Made by a program: the position numbers and the translations under genes
Shown here: one piece after another, positions 1-4,804 of the stretch
How the letters are laid out: every line of letters starts with the position of its first letter
How positions within the stretch are numbered: the stretch's first letter is position 1
The notes under the pieces: model-generated
Database searches by the model: none
What the model saw: the letters and a program-made list of their open reading frames with translations, nothing else
What the model was told of the DNA's origin: nothing
Origin: Thioalkalivibrio sp.
Lineage (GTDB): Bacteria; Pseudomonadota; Gammaproteobacteria; Ectothiorhodospirales; Ectothiorhodospiraceae
NCBI GenBank assembly: GCA_007119005.1
Contig: SKQM01000184.1
Span: 1-6,344, forward strand
Length of the DNA stretch: 6,344 bases
Direction: 5' to 3'

Positions 1-1
1 C

Positions 2-511
2 GACAGCGAGTACGAACTCTTCACCGCGTCGCTGGCAGATTCCATCACTGGGCTGACACCCGCGCAGCTGCGAGGCAAGATCAAGCGTGCACGCACGCTC
101 CGGGACAAGAGCACCGACCTCTTCCGCAGGCAGTCGCTGGCGATGCAGGAATCGACCGGCAGCAAGCGCGGGAAAACCGGTTCCGCAAACGAACGCACCG
201 AGCAGAAAGCCCGTCTGTTCGACGAAGTCCTGAAGCGTTTCGAGGCCCGGTTGGACAAGATCACGGTCGAACCCGCGCCCGCGGCCACCAAGGCTCCGAA
301 GAAGCCGGCGGCCACTGCTCCCGCACCCAAGCCTGCGAAGGCCAAGGCGCCGTCGCCGCGCAAGGCCCTCACCGCCAAGGGGCCCACGAAAGCGGTAACC
401 AAGAAGGGCGCAGCGGGCCCCTCGGAGCAGGTCAAGGCGCGGACCAAGGCCCAGGTTGCCCACAAGCGTGCCAGCACCGCGCGGAACCAGGCGAAGCGCG
501 ACAAGCGCTGA
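2..511 (+). CDS. hypothetical protein with histone-H1-like basic C-terminal tail (5' end outside window)
   Basis: The reading frame is open from the window edge to the TGA at 509-511 and gives 169 residues. No ATG, GTG or TTG occurs in frame before the ATG at 143. That ATG has only weak Shine-Dalgarno character, and the residues before it look like real protein, so the true start probably lies left of the window. Residues 1-47 are a mixed helical segment containing the stretch LTPAQLRGKIKRARTLRDK. A second short helical segment (about residues 67-88, around LFDEVLKRFEARLDKI) follows. From about residue 90 to the end the chain is low-complexity Lys/Ala/Pro with Thr and Arg, like the tails of H1-type bacterial proteins such as AlgP or HctB. 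Such tails commonly bind DNA or other polyanions; that role here is inference. I do not recognise the N-terminal domain. If the gene instead starts at 143, the product is 122 residues. Confidence 0.75.
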   Translation, partial: DSEYELFTASLADSITGLTPAQLRGKIKRARTLRDKSTDLFRRQSLAMQESTGSKRGKTGSANERTEQKARLFDEVLKRFEARLDKITVEPAPAATKAPKKPAATAPAPKPAKAKAPSPRKALTAKGPTKAVTKKGAAGPSEQVKARTKAQVAHKRASTARNQAKRDKR

Positions 512-514
512 TCC

Positions 515-531
515 GGGCGCTGCCGGCGCCC
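515..531 (+). terminator. GC-only hairpin just after the stop codon, terminator-like
   Basis: GGGCGC (515-520) pairs with GCGCCC (526-531) across a 5-nt loop and begins 3 nt after the stop of the upstream gene. The position fits a transcript end, but no T-run follows, so it does not meet the usual intrinsic terminator pattern. It could instead be a 3'-end stabilising stem or a Rho-dependent site. A second inverted repeat follows at 541-565, where TGCCTG/CAGGCA and CCTGCC/GGCAGG are alternative registers; it also lacks a T-run. Confidence 0.35.
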
Positions 532-610
532 TCACCGGGGTGCCTGCCACTGAATACCAGGCAGGAAACGCAGGACAGCGTTCCCGTTTAGACGAAAATG
601 CCCAGAACAC

Positions 611-647
611 CCCCCGCCGGCCATCGCTTCATGTGCGGCGGCGGGGG
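611..647. repeat. 9-bp perfect G/C inverted repeat upstream of the lipoprotein gene
   Basis: CCCCCGCCG (611-619) is the exact reverse complement of CGGCGGGGG (639-647), with 19 nt between the arms. The right arm ends 2 nt before the candidate -10 hexamer and the spacer contains the candidate -35. The repeat could be a protein-binding operator or a strong stem in a read-through transcript. No T-run follows it, so a terminator role is weak. Confidence 0.5.
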
Positions 648-655
648 CGTATCAT
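628..655 (+). promoter_or_regulatory. candidate sigma-70-type promoter for the lipoprotein gene
   Basis: TATCAT at 650-655 matches five of six positions of the -10 consensus. TTCATG at 628-633 is a weak -35 (three of six) at a 16-nt spacing. Transcription would begin near 662, about 40 nt before the start codon. TTCATG and CATGAA (653-658) also form an inverted repeat flanking the spacer. The call rests on hexamer matching only. Confidence 0.3.
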
Positions 656-700
656 GAAACAGCAGCCGAACCGGCTGCCTGCCTACGGGAGGAAGACCAA

Positions 701-1204
701 ATGCGTTACATGTTGCTGCTTGGAATCGCTCTGGCACTGGTGCTCTCCGGCTGCCAGCGCAACGATGCCGAGGCGCCGGAGCCGGCCCCCGAGGCCGTGG
801 AACCTGCGCCACAGATTGCCCCGTCTCCGCCGCCCGAACCCGAGCTTCCTCCGGCCGACGACCCAATGCCGGAGGCCATGCCTGAAGAAGAGGCAGCGCT
901 GCCCGAGGCCGAAGATGCCACCGAGGAAGCGGAGCTCTGGGACCGAGCCAGGACACTCGCCGAACAGGCACAGGAGCAAGCCGAAGAGGCCTGGGCCGTC
1001 GGACGCGAAGAAGGCGGAGAGGCCTGGGAAGCCGCCAAAGCTGCCGCAGCAGAAGCCCGCGAGCGTGCGCGGACAGCCTGGCAGGCAGCTCAGGAATACT
1101 CCGGAGACGCCTGGACCCAGACACGTGATGCAGCGGAAGGAGCCTGGTCCGAAGCCACAGCCGCCTGGGAGCGCCTCACCAACGACGAAGCCCCAGAGGA
1201 GTAA
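701..1204 (+). CDS. small outer-membrane lipoprotein with Pro/Glu linker and tryptophan-striped helix
   Basis: This is a 167-residue lipoprotein of unrecognised family. The start is set by a strong Shine-Dalgarno GGAGG at 688-692, 8 nt before the ATG. Residues 1-17 form a lipoprotein signal peptide (Arg2, hydrophobic core) ending in the lipobox LSGC, with the lipidated cysteine at residue 18. Gln at +2 is not the Asp inner-membrane retention signal, so outer-membrane sorting is expected. Residues 20-75 are a Pro/Glu/Ala linker, probably extended and acidic. Residues 76-160 are Ala/Glu/Arg-rich, strongly helix-forming, with tryptophans at 80, 98, 109, 127, 138, 149 and 156. Their spacings of 18, 11, 18, 11, 11 and 7 put every Trp on the same helical face. 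This suggests an amphipathic helix that packs on a membrane, on itself or on cell-wall material. Function is unknown. The gene stands alone, with noncoding DNA on both sides. Confidence 0.85.
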   Translation: MRYMLLLGIALALVLSGCQRNDAEAPEPAPEAVEPAPQIAPSPPPEPELPPADDPMPEAMPEEEAALPEAEDATEEAELWDRARTLAEQAQEQAEEAWAVGREEGGEAWEAAKAAAAEARERARTAWQAAQEYSGDAWTQTRDAAEGAWSEATAAWERLTNDEAPEE

Positions 1205-1282
1205 TTTCAAACGGGGCCACGCAAAGTGGATGCCTCCACTCGTATCCAACGGTGGGCATCGATCGAGCGGGCCCCATATTCC

Positions 1283-1338
1283 GGGTCCGGAAGCCGATCT
1301 GCGTGCAGCTTGTCGCCGCCGGAGACGCGACCGGACCC
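1283..1338. repeat. 8-bp inverted repeat with 40-nt spacer
   Basis: GGGTCCGG (1283-1290) is the exact reverse complement of CCGGACCC (1331-1338). Pairing would close a long stem-loop in a transcript crossing this region. In such GC-rich DNA this could be chance. Confidence 0.35.
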
Positions 1339-1356
1339 TGGCTACTTTGGAGGCCT

Positions 1357-1374
1357 GTTTTGACCTACCAAAAC
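1357..1374. repeat. GTTTTG/CAAAAC inverted repeat (operator-like)
   Basis: GTTTTG (1357-1362) and CAAAAC (1369-1374) are exact reverse complements around the 6-nt centre ACCTAC. This AT-rich dyad stands out in a GC-rich background and overlaps the -35-like TTGACC. It could be a regulator binding site for mdh or a small hairpin. Confidence 0.35.
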
Positions 1375-1431
1375 CGGGCTTCAAGGACTGCAATCGTCCG
1401 CTAGTTCACTTCCTTTCTTTCGGACATCAAC

Positions 1432-1451
1432 GGGTTGGGCTGGTCCGACCC
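1432..1451 (+). ncRNA. possible leader hairpin upstream of mdh
   Basis: In RNA, GGGUUGGG (1432-1439) can pair with UCCGACCC (1444-1451) across a 4-nt loop. That gives eight pairs, two of them G-U. The stem ends 33 nt before the Shine-Dalgarno of mdh. No T-run follows and I recognise no known riboswitch or leader family. Confidence 0.25.
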
Positions 1452-1484
1452 CGGTGTTGGCGTTAGACTCCGGGATCTGCTCAC

Positions 1485-1490
1485 AGGGGA
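1485..1490 (+). promoter_or_regulatory. ribosome binding site that sets the mdh start
   Basis: AGGGGA lies 8 nt before the ATG at 1499. The in-frame ATG at 1490 overlaps it and so cannot use it, and the GTG at 1454 has no comparable site. This favours 1499 as the start. Confidence 0.7.
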
Positions 1491-1498
1491 TGTTGCTG

Positions 1499-2455
1499 AT
1501 GAAGATCACGGTGGTGGGGGCTGGCGGGAATGTGGGGTCTGCGGCGGCGCTGGCGATCGCGCAGCGCGACTTCGCGCAGGAAGTCGTTGCGGTCGACCTG
1601 CAGATCAACCGCGACGGGCGCACCCTCGATCCGGCAAAGGGTCGGGCGCTCGATGAGTGGCAGACGGCACCGATCCACCTGTTCGACACCTACCTCCACG
1701 GCACGACGGATTACGAAGCCACGGCGGGCTCTGATGTGTGCGTGATCACCGCGGGCGTCCCGCGCCGCCCGGGCATGAGCCGGGACGATCTGCTCGGGAC
1801 CAATGCCGGAATCGTCAAGGGCGTCGCCGAGCAACTCGCGCGATACTCCCCTGACACGGTGATCATCGTGGTCTCCAACCCGCTGGACGCGATGGCCTAT
1901 GTCGCACACCGCGCGAGCGGACTGCCTCCCGAGCGCGTGATGGGGATGGCCGGCATCTTGGATACAGCACGTTACCGTGCATTCCTCGCGCAGGAACTCA
2001 ACATCTCGCCCAAGGATATCCAGGCGCTGATTCTCGGCGGTCACGGCGACACCATGGTGCCCCTGCCCCGCTACACGACCGTGACGGGGATTCCGGTGAC
2101 GCAACTGATCGCCAGGGACCGTCTCGACGAGATCATCCGGCGCACCCAGTTCGGGGGCGGCGAATTCGTCGAGATCATGGGCACATCCGCCTGGTACGCC
2201 CCGGGTGCGGCCGCCGCCCAGATGGTCGAGGCCATCGCGCTGGACCAGAACCGGATCCTGCCCTGCTCCGCCTGGGTCACCGGTCAGTACGGGCTGAACG
2301 ACCTGTTCGTTGGCGTGCCGGTGAAGCTCGGCCGTGGCGGTATCCGGGAGATTCTCGAAGTCGAACTCGACGCCGACGAGCAGAAACTGCTCGAGGCGTC
2401 GGCCACCGATGTGCGCAGCTCGTTCGCGGCCCTGAACCGGCTGATGGGCCTATAG
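1499..2455 (+). CDS. mdh: malate dehydrogenase, LDH-like type (NAD-dependent)
   Basis: This enzyme interconverts malate and oxaloacetate with NAD in the TCA cycle, in the cytoplasm. The product is 318 residues, usual for the LDH-like MDH group (roughly 310-320). The N-terminal Rossmann fold starts at once with GAGGNVG (residues 7-13). Asp33 at the end of the second strand is the residue that favours NAD over NADP. The mobile loop GVPRRPGMSRDDL (86-98) has arginines at 89 or 90 and at 95; an Arg at the specificity position, instead of the Gln of lactate dehydrogenases, indicates malate. Asp155 and Arg158 in the ILDTARYR segment and His182 in GGHGDTMVPL are the catalytic relay and substrate-binding residues. 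The start is chosen by the Shine-Dalgarno and by family length; an upstream in-frame start would add 15 atypical residues. The gene is transcribed alone and converges with the transglycosylase gene across a REP-like repeat. Confidence 0.95.
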   Translation: MKITVVGAGGNVGSAAALAIAQRDFAQEVVAVDLQINRDGRTLDPAKGRALDEWQTAPIHLFDTYLHGTTDYEATAGSDVCVITAGVPRRPGMSRDDLLGTNAGIVKGVAEQLARYSPDTVIIVVSNPLDAMAYVAHRASGLPPERVMGMAGILDTARYRAFLAQELNISPKDIQALILGGHGDTMVPLPRYTTVTGIPVTQLIARDRLDEIIRRTQFGGGEFVEIMGTSAWYAPGAAAAQMVEAIALDQNRILPCSAWVTGQYGLNDLFVGVPVKLGRGGIREILEVELDADEQKLLEASATDVRSSFAALNRLMGL

Positions 2456-2490
2456 TCCCCTGACCGCCACCCGGCCAAGGACAGCCACCA

Positions 2491-2546
2491 CCGTTCGCCC
2501 CGAGCCTGTCGACGAACTCCGTTCGCCCTGAGCCTGTCGCAGGGCG
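2491..2546. repeat. REP-like palindromic repeat, two tandem copies
   Basis: Two 22-nt copies (2491-2512 and 2519-2540) differ at two positions, are offset by 28 nt, and share the core GAGCCTGTCG. The second copy is complete: CGCCCTG (2524-2530) and CAGGGCG (2540-2546) form a 7-bp stem around a 9-nt loop. The first lacks the matching arm but keeps a GTTCG (2493-2497) / CGAAC (2513-2517) pairing, as if internally deleted. A possible third remnant, CCTGAGCACGAA, starts at 2560. The motif resembles dispersed intergenic REP elements (TTCGCCCTGAGCCTGTCGAAGGGCG type) found in many proteobacteria. It lies between the convergent mdh and transglycosylase genes, where it may act as a two-way transcript end. 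Confidence 0.75.
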
Positions 2547-2631
2547 TTGCCTTTGCAGGCCTGAGCACGAAACGCAGGAGGCCGAGTCCCGCCTTGATTT
2601 TCCTCGCTCACCGCGAACCGAACCGACGCGC

Positions 2632-3804
2632 TCACTGCAACCGGCATCCAATGAGCTGCAGCTGCTGGCCCGGCCGGATCAGATAACGTGGGGGCTGGAT
2701 GCCGTTCGCATCGGCGACCGCCCTAAGGCTCGGGCAGCCCTGCCGGTACACGATGGTCGAGAGCGTGTCGCCGCTGCGCACCGTATAGGTTCGTACCGCC
2801 AGTAGCGCCCGGCGCTCGTCGCGGGCCTCATGGAGGCGACTGGCGAGTTCCGATCGGGACCCGTTCAGGCAGTCCTCCTCGTACAGCGCCACGAGCTCTG
2901 CAGGGACCTGAACCGCGTAACCGGGGGGCAGGCGCGCATCGTGTTCGTGATGGGGGTTCAGGTTGCGCAGCGTGCGGAACCAGCCGGCGCGGCTGCCACC
3001 CTGACCGAGACAGATCGAGAGCTCGGCCAGCGTCTTCGGTGCCGACAGCTCGATCGTCGAGGGCAATGTATCCACCCCGGGAAACTCGACCCCGTACGTC
3101 TGCGGCTCCTGGAACAGCAGCGCCGCCGACAGCACGTAGGGCACGTACTCCTGGGTTTCCCGGGGCAGCTGGCGGAACAGTTCCGGATCCCAGAAGCTCG
3201 GATCCTCGAACCCGCGTGCGAGGCGCAGCACACGGGTTTCGCCCGCGTTGTAGGCGGCCAGGGCGAGTGCGAGATCGCCATCGTACTCGATGAAGCGCTC
3301 CCGGAGGTAAGCGACGTTCGCACGCGTCGCGGCAAGCGGGTCGAAGCGCTCGTCGCGCTCCTCGTCGATGCGTAGCCCGAGCCGGAGCGCCGTGTGGCCC
3401 ATGAACTGCAGCGGGCCCGAGGCCCCCACCCGCGACACCGAATGGACGCGCCCCCCGGACTCCTTCGCGAGGATGCCAAACAGCAGTCCCTCCGGCAGTC
3501 CGGCCTCGGCGTAGACCGGCCACATCAGGTGGCGCATGTACATGTACTGCTCGTAGGCGTCGATCAGGGTGGGCCGCATCCAGGTGAGCCAGTCGTTGAG
3601 CGCAGCCGCGACCAGGCTATCCCGCTCGGCTGTCCAGACGATGCCCTGACCATTCAGCGCCTGCTCCAGACTGCCCGAATATTCGGCCAGCGAGCCTCCC
3701 GGCACGGATCCGTTCTGTGCGGCCGCCGTGCCCCCCCAGAAGAACGCGAGAAAAATCACGGCAATGCGCCAATGCCAGCGGCTGAAACCCGATGATGCGA
3801 TCAT
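2632..3804 (-). CDS. MltD-like membrane-bound/secreted lytic murein transglycosylase with C-terminal LysM
   Basis: The enzyme cleaves peptidoglycan glycan strands to 1,6-anhydromuramic products in the periplasm. The product is 390 residues. Residues 1-30 are a signal peptide (hydrophobic core 14-24, cleavage likely after AAA or AAAQ); no lipobox is seen, unlike E. coli MltD. The SLT domain spans about 98-235, with catalytic Glu115 in AKESGG, the GASGPLQFM motif (127-135), the AAYNAGE motif (183-189) and the ETQEYVPYV segment (216-224). A middle region (245-315) resembles the part of MltD that follows the catalytic domain. Residues 338-386 form one LysM (TYTVRSGDTLSTI through RPGQQLQL), which binds glycan; E. 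coli MltD has two. The start is chosen because AGGAGG precedes it by 6 nt and the signal peptide begins there. An in-frame extension to 3885 is possible but would bury the signal peptide. The gene is divergent from the ABC genes. Confidence 0.92.
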   Translation of the reverse strand: MIASSGFSRWHWRIAVIFLAFFWGGTAAAQNGSVPGGSLAEYSGSLEQALNGQGIVWTAERDSLVAAALNDWLTWMRPTLIDAYEQYMYMRHLMWPVYAEAGLPEGLLFGILAKESGGRVHSVSRVGASGPLQFMGHTALRLGLRIDEERDERFDPLAATRANVAYLRERFIEYDGDLALALAAYNAGETRVLRLARGFEDPSFWDPELFRQLPRETQEYVPYVLSAALLFQEPQTYGVEFPGVDTLPSTIELSAPKTLAELSICLGQGGSRAGWFRTLRNLNPHHEHDARLPPGYAVQVPAELVALYEEDCLNGSRSELASRLHEARDERRALLAVRTYTVRSGDTLSTIVYRQGCPSLRAVADANGIQPPRYLIRPGQQLQLIGCRLQ

Positions 3805-3810
3805 GCCTTG

Positions 3811-3816
3811 CCTCCT
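3811..3816 (-). promoter_or_regulatory. ribosome binding site that sets the transglycosylase start
   Basis: On the minus strand, AGGAGG lies 6 nt before the ATG at 3804. This perfect site decides the start against the longer in-frame option at 3885. Confidence 0.8.
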
Positions 3817-3825
3817 GAACCGGGA

Positions 3826-3831
3826 ATGATA
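3826..3831 (-). promoter_or_regulatory. candidate -10 element for the transglycosylase gene
   Basis: The minus strand reads TATCAT here, five of six matches to the -10 consensus. The nearest -35-like hexamer, TTGCGG (3852-3857), is 20 nt away, which is too far for a standard promoter. If used, the transcript would have a very short leader of about 15 nt that still contains the ribosome binding site. Confidence 0.25.
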
Positions 3832-3880
3832 GTCTGCCCGCGGTGCCTGCGCCGCAATAACCCCGACGGGGCAGCGCGCA

Positions 3881-3892
3881 CCCACCGGTGGG
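3881..3892. repeat. 12-bp perfect palindrome (CCCACCGGTGGG)
   Basis: This exact palindrome lies in the divergent intergenic region, about 77 nt upstream of the transglycosylase start and 150 nt upstream of the ABC ATPase start. A smaller CCCC/GGGG hairpin lies at 3861-3871. It could be a dimeric regulator site. Confidence 0.4.
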
Positions 3893-3939
3893 CGGACCGG
3901 CCGGCACGAGCAATTCCGCAGACCGCCCCGTGAGTATCG

Positions 3940-3955
3940 CGTTCCCGCGGGAACG
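3940..3955. repeat. 16-bp perfect palindrome (operator-like)
   Basis: CGTTCCCG (3940-3947) is followed directly by its reverse complement CGGGAACG (3948-3955). The palindrome lies 87 nt upstream of the ABC ATPase start, in the range of promoter operators. Only a weak -10-like TATCGC (3935-3940) is seen next to it, so the promoter itself is not located. Confidence 0.5.
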
Positions 3956-4024
3956 GCCGGGTCGCTTGCAGGTCACAACGCGCGTAGATGGCCGGGCCAA
4001 GCCCGCGCCGCCGCCCAACGGCAC

Positions 4025-4029
4025 GGAGG
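4025..4029 (+). promoter_or_regulatory. distant ribosome binding site of the ABC ATPase gene
   Basis: GGAGG is the only Shine-Dalgarno-like sequence near the ATG at 4043, but the spacing is 13 nt, longer than the usual 5-9. No better in-frame start exists upstream, and the protein begins normally for its family at this ATG. The wide spacing may lower translation. Confidence 0.5.
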
Positions 4030-4042
4030 CTCTGCTCGTCCC

Positions 4043-4762
4043 ATGGCGATAGAGGTCGCAGGACTCACGAAGAAATTCGGCTCGGCGACTGCCGTCGACG
4101 CCGTGAACTTCAGCATCCCGGGAGGCTCTGCCACCGCGCTGCTGGGGCCGAATGGCGCCGGGAAGACCACCACGCTGGCGATGCTGCTGGGGTTGATGAC
4201 CCCGACGTCCGGCAGCATCCGCGTGCTCGGGACCGACATGCTTCGCCACCGCTACGCGGTGCTGCAGCGGATGAACTATGCGTCCCCCTACATCGACCTG
4301 CCACAGCGGCTCACGGTCCGCGAGAACCTGACCGTCTACGGGCGCCTGTATGGCGTGCGGCAGCTTGCGCGCAGGATCGACCGTCTCGCCGGGGAACTCG
4401 AGCTCGGGATTCTGATCGACCGGCCCTACCGGGAGCTGTCCGCCGGCCAGCGCACCCGGGTCGCGCTGGCCAAGGCGCTGATCAACGAACCGGAGCTGCT
4501 GCTGCTCGATGAACCCACCGCGTCACTGGATCCCGATACCGGTGACCGGATCCGGGGGTGGCTCGAGGCCTACCGTGCCCGGACCGGAGCGACGCTGCTG
4601 CTCGCGTCGCACAACATGCCCGAGGTCGAGCGCCTCTGCGACCGCGTGCTGATGATGCGGGCCGGAAGGATCGTCGACGACGGAACGCCCGGCGGGCTCG
4701 CCACACGGTACGGACGACGCAACCTCGAAGAGGTTTTTCTCGACGTAGCCCGCCATGTCTGA
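4043..4762 (+). CDS. ABC transporter ATP-binding protein (ABC-2 exporter type)
   Basis: This is the ATP-hydrolysing subunit of an exporter, at the cytoplasmic face of the inner membrane, partnered with the permease that follows. The product is a single 239-residue nucleotide-binding domain. Walker A is GPNGAGKTT (35-43). The signature is LSAGQ (132-136). Walker B is ELLLLDE (151-157), with Asp156 and catalytic Glu157. The D-loop is SLDP (161-164) and the H-loop His is 190. Phe12 is at the usual A-loop position. The Q-loop is unusual: the segment RMNYASPYIDLP (76-87) before LTVRENL has Ser or Pro where ABC ATPases normally have Gln. I recall similar MN(F/Y)xSPY segments in related ABC-2 ATPases, so this may be a subfamily trait. 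The C-terminal NLEEVFLDV is typical of ABC-2/DRA-type ATPases. The substrate cannot be read from the sequence. It is probably co-transcribed with the gene 42 nt downstream. Confidence 0.93.
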   Translation: MAIEVAGLTKKFGSATAVDAVNFSIPGGSATALLGPNGAGKTTTLAMLLGLMTPTSGSIRVLGTDMLRHRYAVLQRMNYASPYIDLPQRLTVRENLTVYGRLYGVRQLARRIDRLAGELELGILIDRPYRELSAGQRTRVALAKALINEPELLLLDEPTASLDPDTGDRIRGWLEAYRARTGATLLLASHNMPEVERLCDRVLMMRAGRIVDDGTPGGLATRYGRRNLEEVFLDVARHV

Positions 4763-4804
4763 GCCACGAACCCTGCCGGACACTCGGGTCCCGAGGAGCG
4801 CCCC

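Larger units (their letters stand above)
1205..1498 (+). other. 294-nt noncoding region between the lipoprotein gene and mdh
   Basis: No coding region is supported here. It contains a short hairpin soon after the lipoprotein stop (AGTGGA 1225-1230 with TCCACT 1235-1240, 4-nt loop, no T-run). It also holds three further inverted repeats, listed separately, and the mdh ribosome binding site. TTGACC at 1360-1365 is a good -35 match, but I find no -10 at a suitable distance, so no mdh promoter is called. The region is long for such a compact window, so it probably contains the mdh promoter and a structured leader. Confidence 0.55.

Noticed and set aside
1225..1240. AGTGGA/TCCACT hairpin as an intrinsic terminator of the lipoprotein gene
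   Set aside because: The stem is only 6 bp with a 4-nt loop and no T-run follows. It is kept only as a note in the gap description.
588..1393. Minus-strand open frames opposite the lipoprotein gene
   Set aside because: Their products are low-complexity Arg/Leu/Pro or Ser/Ala chains expected from the antisense of Ala/Glu-rich codons, with no supporting start signal.
456..1466. A plus-strand open frame of 336 codons running through the lipoprotein gene and both flanking gaps
   Set aside because: It is Arg/Pro-rich throughout, crosses strong noncoding features and lacks a ribosome binding site. The lipoprotein frame has a signal peptide, lipobox and Shine-Dalgarno.
3805..3885. N-terminal extension of the transglycosylase to an ATG at 3885
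   Set aside because: It would place 27 charged residues before the signal peptide and ignore the perfect AGGAGG 6 nt before 3804.
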